NCBI GenBank assembly: GCA_024036415.1
Contig: JAMWET010005002.1
Coordinates: 596,001 to 660,000 of the forward strand
Length of the DNA stretch: 64,000 nt
Origin: Prochilodus magdalenae
Taxonomy: Eukaryota; Chordata; Actinopteri; Characiformes; Prochilodontidae
Direction: 5' to 3'
Below the pieces are notes generated by a model, which did not search any database, was not told the origin of the DNA, and saw nothing but the letters and a program-made list of their open reading frames with translations. Position 1 is the first letter of the stretch. The number at the start of each line of letters is the position of its first letter. Shown one piece after another: positions 11,467 to 23,516 of this stretch. A program made the translations under genes and the position numbers.

Positions 11467-12012
11467 TTGTAAACTTCCAAGCAACGTTCTTTCCTTGAAT
11501 GACCTCTGAATAGCCGTCTTTATCAACTTTATGAATTAGAGTAGTGTTTCTCAACCCCGGTCCGGGAGACACCTGAGGCGTTTTGCTTTCTCTGTCCTGC
11601 TGCGTTTTCAGTTATGTGTGTTAGACCCACTCTTGGTGAAAGCCTCTTCAGGAAGAGGCAAACACGGTGGTTACTCTTAATGTATGTGTTTGCATGTGTG
11701 CACTGATAACATCACTCTAAAACATCAGAGCGTAAAGCACTATGCTGTTAGTACCATAGCAGTCGAAAGTCAACACGAGTAAAGCCCAGGAATCAATTAC
11801 TTACTAGATTACCTTTGGGAGTTCTCTCAGTAGTCCTGTTAGACTTGACCTCACGCTAACGTAATAACTGAACCTGCTAATAAACATGCTAACCAAGATA
11901 CTTTATTCTATACAAAGCAACTTATCTCCCCACCCACCACCCACAGGGCTGGGGGCCCAGTGATAACATTACCTGTGGCAGAATTTAGTATAGTGAGAGA
12001 AAGTGTCTAACC

Positions 12013-12182
12013 CAAGGGTTGCACAACTCCAGTCCTGCAGTGCCGATATCCAGCACAGTTTCCCCCTGTGCAAACACATCCATTAAAGCTGGCAGTTAAC
12101 AGGTGAGTGTGATCAGGTGTGCTTGGGCAGGTTATAACTGTGCAGGACACCAGCCATCCAGGACCAAAGTTGTGCACCCCTG
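12013..12182 (+). mobile_element. Complete 170-bp hAT-like MITE
   Basis: The ends are inverted: CAAGGGTTGCACAACTCC against GTTGTGCACCCCTG. The flanking octamers GTCTAACC (12005-12012) and GTTTAGCT (12183-12190) agree at five of eight positions with TA in the centre. That is compatible with a decayed 8-bp hAT target-site duplication. It has no coding capacity. Confidence 0.6.
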
Positions 12183-12742
12183 GTTTAGCTGATCTAAGTC
12201 AGTATAAAGTCTTCTGTGTTTAAATAGCATCCAGACTGATTCCTGGTTTCAGTTCCTTGAAGGTACACAAGACACATCAGTGAGGAGTCATCATGAAAGA
12301 CTGAGGATGAAGTAGAGCTTTGAAGTATCGGGAAGAAAACGTATTGCAAAATAAAAACATCCGTGCAAATTACCTTGATGATTAAGGAACTGAATGTGTT
12401 ACGGTTGTGCAATCTGTGCGATTAACACATGATCATAATAAAGTCACTGTTGAATAATTTAATAATGACTATGCAGAGTGAGAGAAAGTGAGACAGAGAG
12501 AAAGTGCTACTGTTTGCACTTTGTTCAATTACGTGTTTCCTATATTTAGTTCAGTATGTTGGGAAATGAAGTCTCTAATGAAATAAACCTAAAATACTAG
12601 CCTGTTATTGGCCGACAGTCTGACTGTCTTCGAACCTCTTTCTGAGGATGTTCATTTTTGCAATAAAAAAAAAATCCCTAAAGAATTAGAAAAATGCATG
12701 CGAAATATTCCTTTCAAGTTAAGGTGATTTTTAGAGGAGCTC

Positions 12743-12788
<46 letters not shown>

Positions 12789-12812
12789 GTTATTATTATT
12801 ATTATTATTATT
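12743..12812. repeat. (TTA)n microsatellite
   Basis: About 23 ATT/TTA units with a single TTG interruption at 12787. Confidence 0.95.
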
Positions 12813-13479
12813 GGTATGTGTTATTTGCTTATATTACAATAATTTTTAATACAGTGAACAGAAAAAAACTGCAGAAAGAATCAGCTTCTTCATCACTAAT
12901 GACTAAAGTGCAACCCTCTGCATCACCACAGAAAACCCACCACTCCATTCAGAGTCCTTGTATAAATGAACCTAAATAGGCCCAGTGTAAATATTTCTTC
13001 TCTTAAAAAAACTAAACTACAGTGCCGACTCGGCCTGCACAAGAAAAACTGACATAGCGGTAATTCATTGTACACTTTTTGGGGTGAAAAAAAAATCAGA
13101 GAAATGACCTTTTAACACTCTTGTGAGCTTTAATGCTCTATAATCGGCTCCAAAACCAGGTGAGCACCATGACCGCTCTTCTCTGTGTAACTGGGAAGCC
13201 TTAAATCAGAGTCCAGGAACCATGCAAGCTTTACTTTTGTAACGAGCAGCTAAAAGTAGTAGCAGGGCATGTTTCATTTCATTTATTTTACTTTACTGTG
13301 CACGTCTTCCTATATGAGTATTACACATGCACACATTGCGATGATGATGATGTATTGTGCAGCTGAAGTATGTACAATGTGGCCACGTTGTATGCCTTTC
13401 GATGTCCTTTGTACCTCAACACCACCAACTTAGTTCCCACAAAGCTCTCCCACAAATACTCAATGTGAGTGACACCAGG

Positions 13480-13964
13480 CCTTCTGGATGTGTGACAAGA
13501 GACGGTTCATCTTGCCACTGACCACAGTGCCTCTATACATGGACTCGTTGGTCTTCTCCTTTAAGACAAAAGTGGGACTCGTCACTGAAGATGAGCCACT
13601 GCCATTCTGAGTCACTCCATGGCAGTCTGGCACGACACCATGGCAGTCTTTGCTGACGGTGACGTGGTGTTAAGGGCAGTCGTTGTAACGGTCTGCATGC
13701 ATGTAGTCCGGTGTCATGCAGTTATCTGCCAATGGTGCTGGCACTAACAGGATGATTCATGAGGGGCATCACTGTAGTCTGTATCGTGGTTGCTGTGTCA
13801 GTCAGGTACACTGATGAGGCTCATCCTTGCTTCTGTAACCTGCGCTGCTGAGTGTGAACCTTGAATCATTTACATGCCTTACAATGTCAAACCCTCCCAC
13901 CAAGTTTCATTTCTGTCAGGTGATTTCCTCTGGGTTTGTGCAGCTATTCTTTTAATGATCAGTG
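13480..13964 (-). mobile_element. Tc1-like transposon remnant (family A), 5' end at right
   Basis: The right terminus (CTGGGTTTGTGCAGCTATTC through GATCAGTG, followed by TA) matches the ends of the copies at 22875, 52130 and 63661. The minus strand near 13580-13620 encodes pieces like the transposase segment around DWQRV...DESHFCL, including the first catalytic Asp neighbourhood. The left end is lost, and frames are broken throughout. Confidence 0.7.
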
Positions 13965-14761
13965 TATGTAATACATACGGGGCATACATATGTCTCCATG
14001 TTCTGACAAGGCATGAAAACAAGTCTGTGTGTGTGAAGTCCTACTCCGTTTTATTCTACACCATTCTCCATTTTTTGCTGTATGAAGTCATGCAGCTGAA
14101 GCACCAGGGTATTTCCTCATCATCCCCCTGCTGTGTCTTCTTCACTTCCTGTTCAATGTGCTAGATCTTCTTATATCTAGCCCTAAGTCTGCTTATCTGT
14201 GTGTTAACCATCCTGTTTAGTTCTCTTGCTCTTCTCTCTTTTGCTTTGACCCTCTGGTATTCATGCTGTGACATAACCAGGCCCAAGTGTGGCAGGCTTC
14301 TGCGTGACGTGTATTGTAGCCATCTTTTCTGAGGTCATCTTGCCCCTCCTGGAGCTTCAGGATCTTATCAGCATGAGCTATGGGTGTAATGGTGTTGGGC
14401 TGAGCCAATCATGATCAGTAGCCTTCACTGAGACGGCACTATTCGGTTTATTTTAGCTGTTTTTCACAGATATTTACAGTATCTTCATCAGCCATCTGTG
14501 CTGCATTTAGCAGCTGCATCACATAACAGCGATGAACTCAGGAAGTCCTCAGGAAGACTCCCTTAGCAAACACTAGAACTCACCACATGTTTGTGATGTT
14601 TGTACTGGGACAGTCGCATAATGGTACATGCATATATAGGATATAAAATCCAGTGTAATTGGAATTAGATCTCTGCAGGATAACTACAATTGATACACTC
14701 TAGCATACATCATATAGTCACACATTTGTATGGACTTTTGGACTTTTTAGCACATAAGGTG

Positions 14762-15779
14762 ATTAAAGGAGCAATGTGTAAGATGATGCCATTTGTTGAA
14801 TTCATACTGCAAACAAAAGGGGCAACATGTAACAAGAAAAAGCACAGTCCCTCCACCACTCTTTTTGTTTTTATGGCTTAAAGGAGGCTGAACCAGCCTT
14901 ATGACCGGGGGGTTTGATTCCCTGAAGCAACTGGACACAACTAAAGTGGCCTTGAGCGACACACCTAACTCCAGTGTCACATTTACACTCAGAGTTTCAT
15001 TCCTGTCAGTGCAACTATTTGTGCACCTATTCTTTTGATGATGAGTGTAAATGTGACACTGGGGTTACTTCATTTGTGTCCGGTTGCTTTCATGTCCTGA
15101 CGAGCATGAAAACAAATCTGTGTATGTGTGAAGTTCTAGTCATATTGTTATTATGCACTGTTGTCCATTTTCCAACCAGCCTTATGACTGAAGCCCCTGA
15201 GATACCCATCCCTCCAAACAAGTGTGTGCACTAGTCTGGAGGGAACATTGCACATTCAGTTTCTTCATTCCACAACTCGCCAAAAACGTCTCTAGTGCTG
15301 AAAAAGCAGCGACAATGTTAATTCTTGTTTAGCGTCTGTTTATATCACTTCTTTGTTTGCTGCTAAATGTGGATTTTTGCTGTGAGTGGACGGTGGCAGT
15401 CATTATAAACGTTGCTTGCCAAGAACTTCAGCCATCTTTGCTTTTACTCGTTCTTTTATTGCCCACTTGTCCTTAAATGCTGAGCAGGACCTTTAATATA
15501 ATTGACAAGCTGTTAGAAAGCACTGTCAGATCTACATTTCATCCTCTTATGTTAGACTGACTTGACTAAACACCTGAGATACAATGTAGGATTGCAAGAC
15601 AGGACAGGTCTGGGCTAACTGGTTAGCATACTAGCATCAGTTAATGTCTTTGTAACATGATGCATAGACATTTTTGACATACCGTCAAACCCATCTTGTT
15701 ATTTCTTTACATTCTGTGGATATTTTTTGTTAATTCTGGAGTGTTTTGAAATGAAAATCTTACATATCGCTCCTTTAAT
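14762..15779. mobile_element. About 1.0-kb TIR element containing a nested Tc1-end fold-back
   Basis: The left terminus ATTAAAGGAGCAATGTGTAA and the right terminus TTACATATCGCTCCTTTAAT are inverted copies, with 20 of 22 bases matching over the full repeat. The interior shows no intact open frame. Superfamily is not recognised, and I see no obvious target duplication. A smaller palindrome at 14971-15062 lies inside it. Confidence 0.6.
14971..15062. repeat. Perfect 21-bp inverted repeat with 50-bp loop, made from Tc1 family A ends
   Basis: The arms are 14971-14991 and 15042-15062 and start CCAGTGTCACATTTACACTC. The inner 8 bp of each arm is the family A terminus (TACACTCA), and the loop has the GTGCAACTATT-type sub-terminal sequence. 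It therefore looks like an internally deleted family A copy. The outer 13 bp are also inverted, which a simple insertion does not explain. Confidence 0.75.
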
Positions 15780-16627
15780 TGCCTGGAATGTATTTTTTTT
15801 AGGTAATGTTAATGTTGAGAGCAAGATGAGGATATTTGTCAGTTCTTGTTAATCACCAATCTAGCCCTATTATAAAACTTGGGAGATAATATAAAGTTTG
15901 CCCCCTGCTGATTGTGCCACTGTGCTGGCTGAGAAGAGAACAGAAGAGAAGAGATGCTGATTATAATGAAGCTGGTTATAGAGATTAGCCTGTGACTTGG
16001 ATGGGTACCTGTTCCTAGCAGTAAACAATGCTCAGCTGTACTTACAAATAGGTCTAGCCACAAAGGTCAGGATTTACATAATGGAAGCAGTTTTCTGGTG
16101 GGGGTGCCTGTGTTTTCATGTGTGTGTGCACTTAGTTTTGTTTTCTGTTCTGTAATAATTTTGCTGTTTGTAATTTGTATCAGTGAGATCCCTATCGGAC
16201 ATTAAGGTTCATGCCTTCAGGCTTATCAATATAAACAGCCTTGTCTTCCTTTGTAAATTAGTCCATAAGAGTTCCAGAGCCAGGAACTGGCTGTCAGGCT
16301 GAGGGTGGAGCAGCAGAAGGTTATTAACTGTTGACCAGAATCCAGCAGACACCGACGTGGCCACACACTTCCTCTTAGCCTCCTAAGGCCGAGTGCTCAC
16401 ACCCAACAAACACCAGCAGGCTGGTTAGTGTGACAGGGGTGCCCTAACATACTGCCTCTTCATAAACACAGAAATGCTCAGTTAAGAGAAAAAGAAAGAT
16501 GTAGTTCTATACCAGATAGAATTATGGCTGTTCTAATATTGGGTGCGCTTAGCATAACTTACTGGTGTGCCAAATCAAACATCCTTACTGGCCAACTCTG
16601 CCCTGTGTGCCACACTGTGAACATTGC

Positions 16628-17290
16628 TGCTCTAGAATGATCTTCCCCTATAAACACTGTTGTAGAATGTTCTTCCCATCCTTGCTGTTCTAGAATGTCC
16701 TATGCCCTTTGACACTGTGGTAGAATGTTTTCCCCTTTTTGCAGTTCTAGAACCCTCCAATTTACAGTGTGGCAGAATCCTTTCCCATTCTTGTTGTTCT
16801 ACATTGTTCTCCCCTCTGTTGACACTGTGGTAGAAATTCCCCCAACTTATTAACACTGTGGTAGAAAGGTTCCCTGTTTTTGCAGTTCTGGAATATCCCT
16901 CCCCCACCATTGACACTGTTGTAGAATGATCTCCCTATTTTTGTAGTTCTAGAATGCTCCCCACCTCCCTCATTGACACTGTGTAAAATGTTCTCCCCCA
17001 TATTTTTGATTGTTCTCCACCTGTTCACACTGTTATTGTGTTTTTACCCCTTTTTACACTGTTGTAGAACAAGTATCCTCCTCCCACACCCTTCTAGAAA
17101 ATTCTCTGTCATTCACACTGTTCTTTAATGTGTTCCCCAGTTCACACTGTTTTTGCATACTCTCCATATCTTTTATATATTTTTTTTGCATTTTTACTGT
17201 TTCTATCTCTGCCATGTACACCATTCCTGAATGTGTCCCCCAGTTTATTGACTCTGTTCTACACTAGTACTGTTCTTTTCTAGAATGTTC
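16628..17290. repeat. Degenerate minisatellite, about 33/66-bp unit
   Basis: The motifs CACTGTGGTAGAATGTTCTC and TTGCAGTTCTAGAATG alternate about ten times with C/T-rich spacers, becoming weaker to the right. The repetitive frames on the minus strand (such as NSVNRG and SRTAKTG) are by-products. Confidence 0.85.
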
Positions 17291-17298
17291 TCCCTATT

Positions 17299-17475
17299 TT
17301 GCTGGTGTTTGTTTGCTGGTGTTTGGTGTTTGTTTTAATGGTATTTGCTGGTGTTTGGTGTTTGTTTTACTGGCATTTGCTGGTGTTTGGTGTTTGTTTT
17401 ACTGGTACTTGCTGGTGTTTGGTGTTTGTTTTACTGGTATTTGCTGGTGTTTGGTGTTTGTTTGCTGGTGGCTCT
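17299..17475. repeat. 32-bp minisatellite, about five copies
   Basis: The unit is built from TTGCTGGTGTTTGGTGTTTG plus TTTTACTGGTAT. Copies are nearly identical, so it is much younger than the adjoining 16628-17290 array. Confidence 0.95.
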
Positions 17476-19127
17476 GGACATCATTTTGTCAGAGATGTGC
17501 TATTATAGTGTAACTCCATAATCAGCTCAATTTGTAAGCCACAGGCCATTACAGGTGAAAACATAACCTTAGCAGTTAGCAAGAAAGGCATTCATGACCC
17601 ACGTGTAGCCTAGGATGAAGGCATGGTCAGGAAATTGGAGGCTATATTTGGCAGCTGTCTGGTTTACTAGCTCTTAGTCATCGGGGTGGTACATTTCCTC
17701 TCTGTAAACACAGGAGCTGTTTGTTCTTCTATGTGCTGTAATCTACCTCAGGGCTGATCTTCCACTGTAGGAGGAATGGCTAGGCATGGGTTGGGAATGA
17801 TGGGATTTATGGATTTTTTAAAAGACTCATAACTTTTAACAGTGGATGTGTTGATGCCGTTGTAGTAGCTGATCTGATAGATTGAATATTTGATGATGTC
17901 ATGTAATTGCATATGGAATATGTAAAGGTCATTTCTCTCTCTGTCTCCGTCTCTCTCTATTTGAGGAACATGGTTTGTCTACAAAACCGATTTTGTGCTT
18001 CTGTTTGAAGCCAGGTATTGGGAAAACGTCACAGCGTTTCTAGACCATGGTGAGGTTACCTCAGCTTTAGTACTCGAGCAATGTTGTTGTCACAAAGCAA
18101 ACAAACCAAGGAGAGGACTAGAGTGAGCCTCCCTGGCCTTGTATCACTTAGACCAAACTGGACATGGGGTACACACACTCATTTTTGTTGACCAGGGTGC
18201 TCTGCTTATATTGTACTTCACACCTGTGCCACCTCTTTCCATCCTGCAGCAAAGTGATAAAGAAGAGTAGATTTTATTTAGATTTCATTGACAGTGACGC
18301 CCCTGTTTCATTATTCTGAGAGAGTAACTATTCATCAGTCATGAGCCTTTCCCTTCCTCTGGATTCACAGTGTGATGTCTGAGTCTTACAGGTGCAACGA
18401 TACAACAAGCAAACAATCTGATTTGATTAGTCATAGTTAACAGAGTACCAGCCATCTGTAGTGAGGGGAATTCTAAAACCAGGGAGCCCAGACCCTCAAA
18501 TCTGATTGTTGCAGTGGGTTCTGGCAGTGGCTAATTAGGTAATCACCGGTGCAGCTGTTGTTGTGGGTGCTCCCAGGTAGCATTTCAACTGGCACAAGCG
18601 TGAAGTCCGCTGTATTCAGGCGAGCCACAAGCTGATGAAGACTAGGATAATCAGCCTTGTGCTTCAAAAGCCCCTTCAGTTTTTCATTCCACTCTCTATA
18701 GTGCAGCGTTTCCTAATCCTACTCTGGTGACCTACACGCTTGACCCATGTGACCATAAATTAATTAGTTAATTGAATGAGGTTTGCTGTATGAGCAATAG
18801 TATGGGATTGCTAGGACTGGGAATAGGAGCCCTTGCTGGTCGTCTATGACTGAACTGATTATGTGTCTTTCATGCAACACAAAAAGGCAAATTAGCCAAA
18901 TAACACAACCTGATCAAAAATATATCACCAGCTAAACATAAGCAATTAAAAGACCCCCGGTATCTACAAGACTTTATAGTAGCATGAGTTGTGGAAGCAG
19001 CCAGACTTTTATTACGGATTGACTGGTATTACGTTAATGATGTCTACTGAATGTCTGCGATTCTGACCTCAAGTAATGCACATGCCTAAATGCATGGTCG
19101 AGAGATTTTTGAGAAAGTGTATTTGAG

Positions 19128-19450
19128 GATGGCATGGTGGTCCAGCTGGTATTGGTTTTGTTACTGAGCCTGGGTTCGATTCCCGGCTGGCATGTCCAGA
19201 TTCCTTCTGCATGGAACTTGCATGTTCTCCCTAGTGTCTGTGTGGGTTTCCTCCCACTGTCCAAAGACATCAAGTCAGCTGGGCTGCAGTCAGCAGTACT
19301 GGACATGCTAACTTAGATGTGAGGATGTGCAATTGTGTGTTTGTATGTCAGCTCCGTGATGGACTGGCGCCCTGTCCTGGGTGTTAAGGGCCTTCTGCCC
19401 AACGACACAGAAGGATAAAGGGGTTTAGAAGATGAAGGAGAGAGTGAGTG
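19128..19450 (+). mobile_element. Full-length tRNA-headed SINE
   Basis: The Pol III box B is intact (GGTTCGATTCC, 19173-19183) in the head GGCATGGTGGTCCAGCTGGT. The body has TGCATGTTCTCC, GGGTTTCCTCCCACTGTCC and GATGGACTGGCGCCCTGTCC, and the 3' end is a GAGTGAGTGAGT tail. It ends about 240 bp upstream of the 19686 exon. Confidence 0.8.
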
Positions 19451-19685
19451 AGTATTTGAGGACTCTATGTAAGATACCAGCAAATATTCAAAGCCTGTAA
19501 ATTGCTGTGTGGGCCACCTTGTACTGAGTTCATTAAGGTGGGGCTAATGCTGTTGGTAAAATTAGTAAAAATAAACACATTTCTATATATTAATATCGTT
19601 ATGGACTCTGATTTGATGCATTGTTGCGCACCGGCTCGTTCTGATTTTCTTTCTCTCTTTCTCTCTTCCCATCTCTCTCTTTCAG

Positions 19686-19784
19686 GGGGACAGCGAAAAG
19701 GGTCTGGAGATGAAGAAACTGGTGCTGTCTGGATTTATGGCCAGTGAGGAGATCTACATTAACCAGCTTGAAGCTCTGCTCTTG
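19686..19784 (+). CDS. abr: abr exon: start of the DH (RhoGEF) domain
   Basis: Thirty-three codons, phase 0 at both ends. The acceptor follows a strong CT tract ending TTTCAG, and the donor is TTG|GTATGT. The peptide is [20 protein letters not shown] followed by [13 protein letters not shown]. This is conserved region 1 of the Dbl-homology domain, where the Glu and helix residues contact the switch regions of Rho GTPases (family knowledge). IYINQ matches ABR, while BCR has a different tetrapeptide here. It is the first exon common to the long and MEEEE isoforms. The MEILL isoform skips it. Confidence 0.97.
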
Positions 19785-20344
19785 GTATGTATTGGCTCCA
19801 ACCATGAATCACTACATGAATCACCTGGTTCACCTGCAGTCTTCACATAGCCCATGTTTAAGCTCCATGAAGTGATCCTATGCGGTTGTGACTTCTGTAT
19901 ATTACATTACCATTTTTATTTTCTCTGCTCAGGCAGATTTACATACTCAGGCTGTGATTAAACCTCATGCGTGTGCACAAAAACATGAGGTTTATGATGA
20001 ACTTCCTTGAAACATTGAGTGTCTTATTTTCTCAAATAGAAGTCCAAATCATGATATGTACACATGTAGCAAGTGAGGCATTTTTAATAGACCACCATGT
20101 TTGGGCTTATGTTGCTTGCTTTATATGAGTACATAAGTGAGAAGGGCAAACTTCATTTTCAACTAAACTAAAATATTGCATTAATTGTTTAGAAATTACA
20201 GAAATTTGATTTACAATGGATGGCTGATGAGCAGTTTTATGGCCGGGTTTGATCTGTCCCCTCGTTATTTCATTACATTTCCTTTGTGTATGTAAATGTA
20301 GAGGGTTTACGTCAAGATGCAAACCACTGGTAAGTCCTCTGGTA

Positions 20345-20935
20345 AGGCCAGATTAAACCCTGAAAAACACCTGAAAAACCAGCCCATGCTAATGATCCCA
20401 TGCACATCACATCATCTGTGAAACATGGTGGAGGGAGTGTTATGGCATCGACACATGTTAAACTGGGCCACTGGTGTTTATTGATGACGTGACTGCTGAT
20501 AGGAGTAGCAGGATGAGCGCTGAAGACTACATAGCTATACGTTCTGCTTAGATTCAGTCAAAGGCTGCAAAACCGATAGCTCGGGGCTTCACAGTACTGA
20601 TGATTAATGATCTTAAACAAACAGTGGAAACATCTCAAGAGCTTCTTAAGTGCAGAACTAAAGGAAGAAAGACCCACAGACAAGGAGGCTGCAGTCAAGG
20701 GCTAGTGAAGCATCTCAAAGGAGGAAACTTGGTGATGTCTATAGGTTCCAGACTTCTGGCAGTCTTTGACTGCCCAGGATTAGTATTAAAACTAATTCTT
20801 GTGTTTATAATTATCTTAGTTTGTCCAATTACTTTTGAGCCTATAAAAATGGAGGGGACTGTGTTAAAAATGCCACAACAACAAAACATGGCACTGTCCA
20901 AATACTTATGGGCCAGACTCTAATCTGTTTAGTAC
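20345..20935 (+). mobile_element. Tc1-like transposon remnant (family D)
   Basis: The + strand keeps transposase fragments in shifting frames. KHGGGSVMA near 20430 corresponds to the KHGGGSVM motif before the second catalytic Asp, followed by FIDDVTADR-like pieces near 20480. A C-terminal stretch LVMSIGSRLLAVFDC lies near 20730. The sequence then passes into a 3' terminal region with TTTGTCCAATTACTTTTGAG. Several stops and deletions make it inactive. Confidence 0.75.
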
Positions 20936-22127
20936 TAGAAGAAAAGCAGAAGAGGAAGAGCCAAGGCTGACCGACATCACCCAAAGTTAAGAAATTGTCT
21001 GTGTGTTTGTTTAAGTACATCGTACAGCGTTTTTTTTTTTTGTTTTGTTTTTTTTAAATCATCTCACACGTTTACATTCGTCTCTCTGTGATCTTGTGTA
21101 TGAATTGAGTTTTATAGGAACACCCCGAGCAGCATTTCCTCTTTCTGTGGGAAGGTCTGGCAGAAGTTGGCCCTGTCAGTCTCTGCAATGGCCACATCTT
21201 TCATGATGTCATTTCCTGACAGGTTTTTTTTTTTCTTTTTTTTTTCTTTCTCATATGTAGCTCAGAGCCCTGGTTACACTATTAAAAAGTTAGCATATTA
21301 GCATTTAGCATATTAGCATAAGACAGAGATTTTACATGCTTTAATAATCCTCTCTGTTTGGCCATCACCTGGTTTATTAACGTTCATTTATGAACATGAA
21401 CTGGATTTTAGGAACGTTTCAGAGTAGGTTATTAGTTCCTCTCACCTGACCCTGAGCAAACCACCCCAAACCAGAGAACCACACAGCTTAAACGCACTCA
21501 CGCAGATACACAGTGTAGCTCCGCCCAAAACCATTTTCCCGTCATTACTTTAAAATGGGTCGTCTGTATTTGGCTTGTTAAAATGCAGGCTTGTTATATG
21601 GTTATTAATCTTAAGACTTGATATTCAGTATCTCCTGTGAGGTGTTTGGGAAGTTAATTGAGACTCTTATCTAAGTTACGTTGACTATTATCGAAGATAT
21701 GCTAAGTGCTAAGTTGTGGGCCCTTGAAATGACATCTAATTGTCTAATTACACACTTTTACTAAAGTCATTTTAATAATTAAATCATTGAAGTCATTTCT
21801 GTAGACTTCAAGAACACAGTGAGCTGTCAGAGAGCGCATCATTAAAGCGTACTAGTTCACATTAGCCAAATAAGGCAAATGAAACTCTATCGGCGGTGCT
21901 TCGTTACAGAAAGCTGCTCTGCACTTTCTACAGACTGCGGGTCTGTAGAGCTGCGTGGTCATCTGCCTATGTCAGCTTTCAGACCGCACTCAGGATGTAT
22001 ACAGGGGAAGTGGTCCCACGGCTGCACTGGCCAACAGAGACCACGTCACAGCCCTGTCATTCTCTGAGCTCCTAGATGAAGGTGTGTATGTGTAGAAATG
22101 CATACATTCAGGGTGCCCTTGTGACTG

Positions 22128-22165
22128 ACTATATATATATATATATATATGCCCTATATAGATAG

Positions 22166-22239
<74 letters not shown>

Positions 22240-22274
22240 CTATATAGATAGTTTATATATATATATATATATAA
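22128..22274. repeat. (TA)n array with two GCCCTATATAGATAGTTT inserts
   Basis: Three TA runs are separated by two near-identical 19-bp inserts (22151-22169 and 22237-22254), so the AT array was partly duplicated as a higher-order unit. Confidence 0.95.
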
Positions 22275-22394
22275 TATGAACAAGGTATTGAATCAATTTA
22301 TTAAGAACATATAATTTGAATACTTCTGACCTCTAGACTATTTAAACTCTCAGTGCGTCGCTCACTACCACGTCTTTAGGAGACGCTTCAGTGT

Positions 22395-22785
22395 TTCGTT
22401 TTCTAAAACTGTTCTTCAGGAAATGCTCCATTGCACCATTCACTCAAACAAGCTGTACTTAATCAAATGGTGCAATACATTGTTCTTGGAACTGAACTGT
22501 TCTTTAGGAAACAGTTCATGCACTGTTCACCAAGGGAACTGTTCTTTGAGAGTAAGTTCAGTGCTTGGCTTGGTAAAACAAAGTGTTCTTTTAGGAAATG
22601 AGTCATTGCACTATTCACTAAAACAAACGATTTGTGACCTAAAACAAACTGTTCTGTAGGAAACGACTCAGTACATTGTTGCCTAAAACAAACTGTTCTT
22701 TGTAAAACAATCCAGTACATCATTCCCTTAAACAAACTGTTATGTAGGGAACTATTCATTGCAACATCGACTAATATAAACCGTG
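22395..22785. repeat. Degenerate minisatellite, about 45-bp unit
   Basis: AAACAAACTGTTCTTTAGGA and CAGTGCATTGTTC-like motifs recur eight or nine times with about 45-48 bp spacing. Copies are strongly diverged. Confidence 0.8.
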
Positions 22786-22874
22786 TACTCCCTACAGTCT
22801 TTCTGACACAGTGAAAACATTATTGTTTCCCCCAGCTCAGTTAGATGTGATGCTGTTAATATGATACAGAATTA

Positions 22875-23516
22875 CACTCATCCACCCATAAACTAGTTGC
22901 ACCCAGAAGAAAGCATCGGAGCAGTAAATTATAAAGAATTTAGATAAACATGGCCAATATTTATTGAGCTACACATGCAGAAGTAGTGTCACCCAGTATG
23001 GTGTTGGGCAGCCACGTTTGCTAACACGACATGCTAGACATCTCGGCATGAAGTTGTAGAGGTTCCTAATGGTGTCCTGTGATAATCCATCCCATGCATT
23101 ATAAATATTCTCATACAGTTCCTGCAGATTGTATGTTAAGGGTGGAGGTGGAGGGACATTAATGTGTTGGTCTTCTTCACCAGAACAAATACAGGACTTG
23201 TCAATGAAGTTGACCCGCTGCCATTTTGAGTCACCCCATGACAATCTGAAGTGGTGTTGGGGCAGCCATTGTAACAGTCTGTGTAGTTATGTGTCGAGCG
23301 GCTGTCTGCCAATGGTGCTGGCACTAGCAGGCTGTGTCATGGAGTACTGTGGGGTCAGTCAGGTACAGCGGTTAGGGCCGCATTTGCTAATGTCACACAT
23401 GCGACTATTTAAGGTGAAATTTGAATCACTCACAGCGTCAAAACTACCCACCAAGTTTCATTGCTGACGGTTGATGCCTTCTGGTGCAGCTATTTTTGCA
23501 ACTATTCTTATGAGTG
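22875..23516 (-). mobile_element. Tc1-like transposon remnant (family A), both ends present
   Basis: It is flanked by TA on both sides (22873-22874 and 23517-23518). The left end CACTCATCCACCCATAAACT and the right end CTTATGAGTG belong to the family A inverted repeat, with sub-terminal TGCACCCAGAAG. The minus strand encodes remnants of the transposase C-terminus (YNAWDGLSQDTIRNLYNFMP) and of the WQRVNFIDKS segment. The element is internally deleted to about 640 bp and carries stops. Confidence 0.8.

Larger units (their letters stand above)
3496..19685 (+). other. abr: abr intron containing the first alternative promoter
   Basis: About 16.2 kb of intron for the long isoform. It contains the purine and pyrimidine tracts, the TIR elements, the alternative exon 9182-9337, SINEs, hAT-like and Tc1-like remnants and minisatellites listed below. 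In 4700-6190, 6670-7220, 7420-8600, 17480-19120 and most of 9340-10130 I see nothing beyond short microsatellites (for example GATA/GGAT-like units near 9648-9683). Confidence 0.85.

Noticed and set aside
11307..11572. Open frames on both strands across the 9-bp repeat
   Set aside because: The 9-bp unit keeps frames open mechanically. There is no conservation signal or splice structure.
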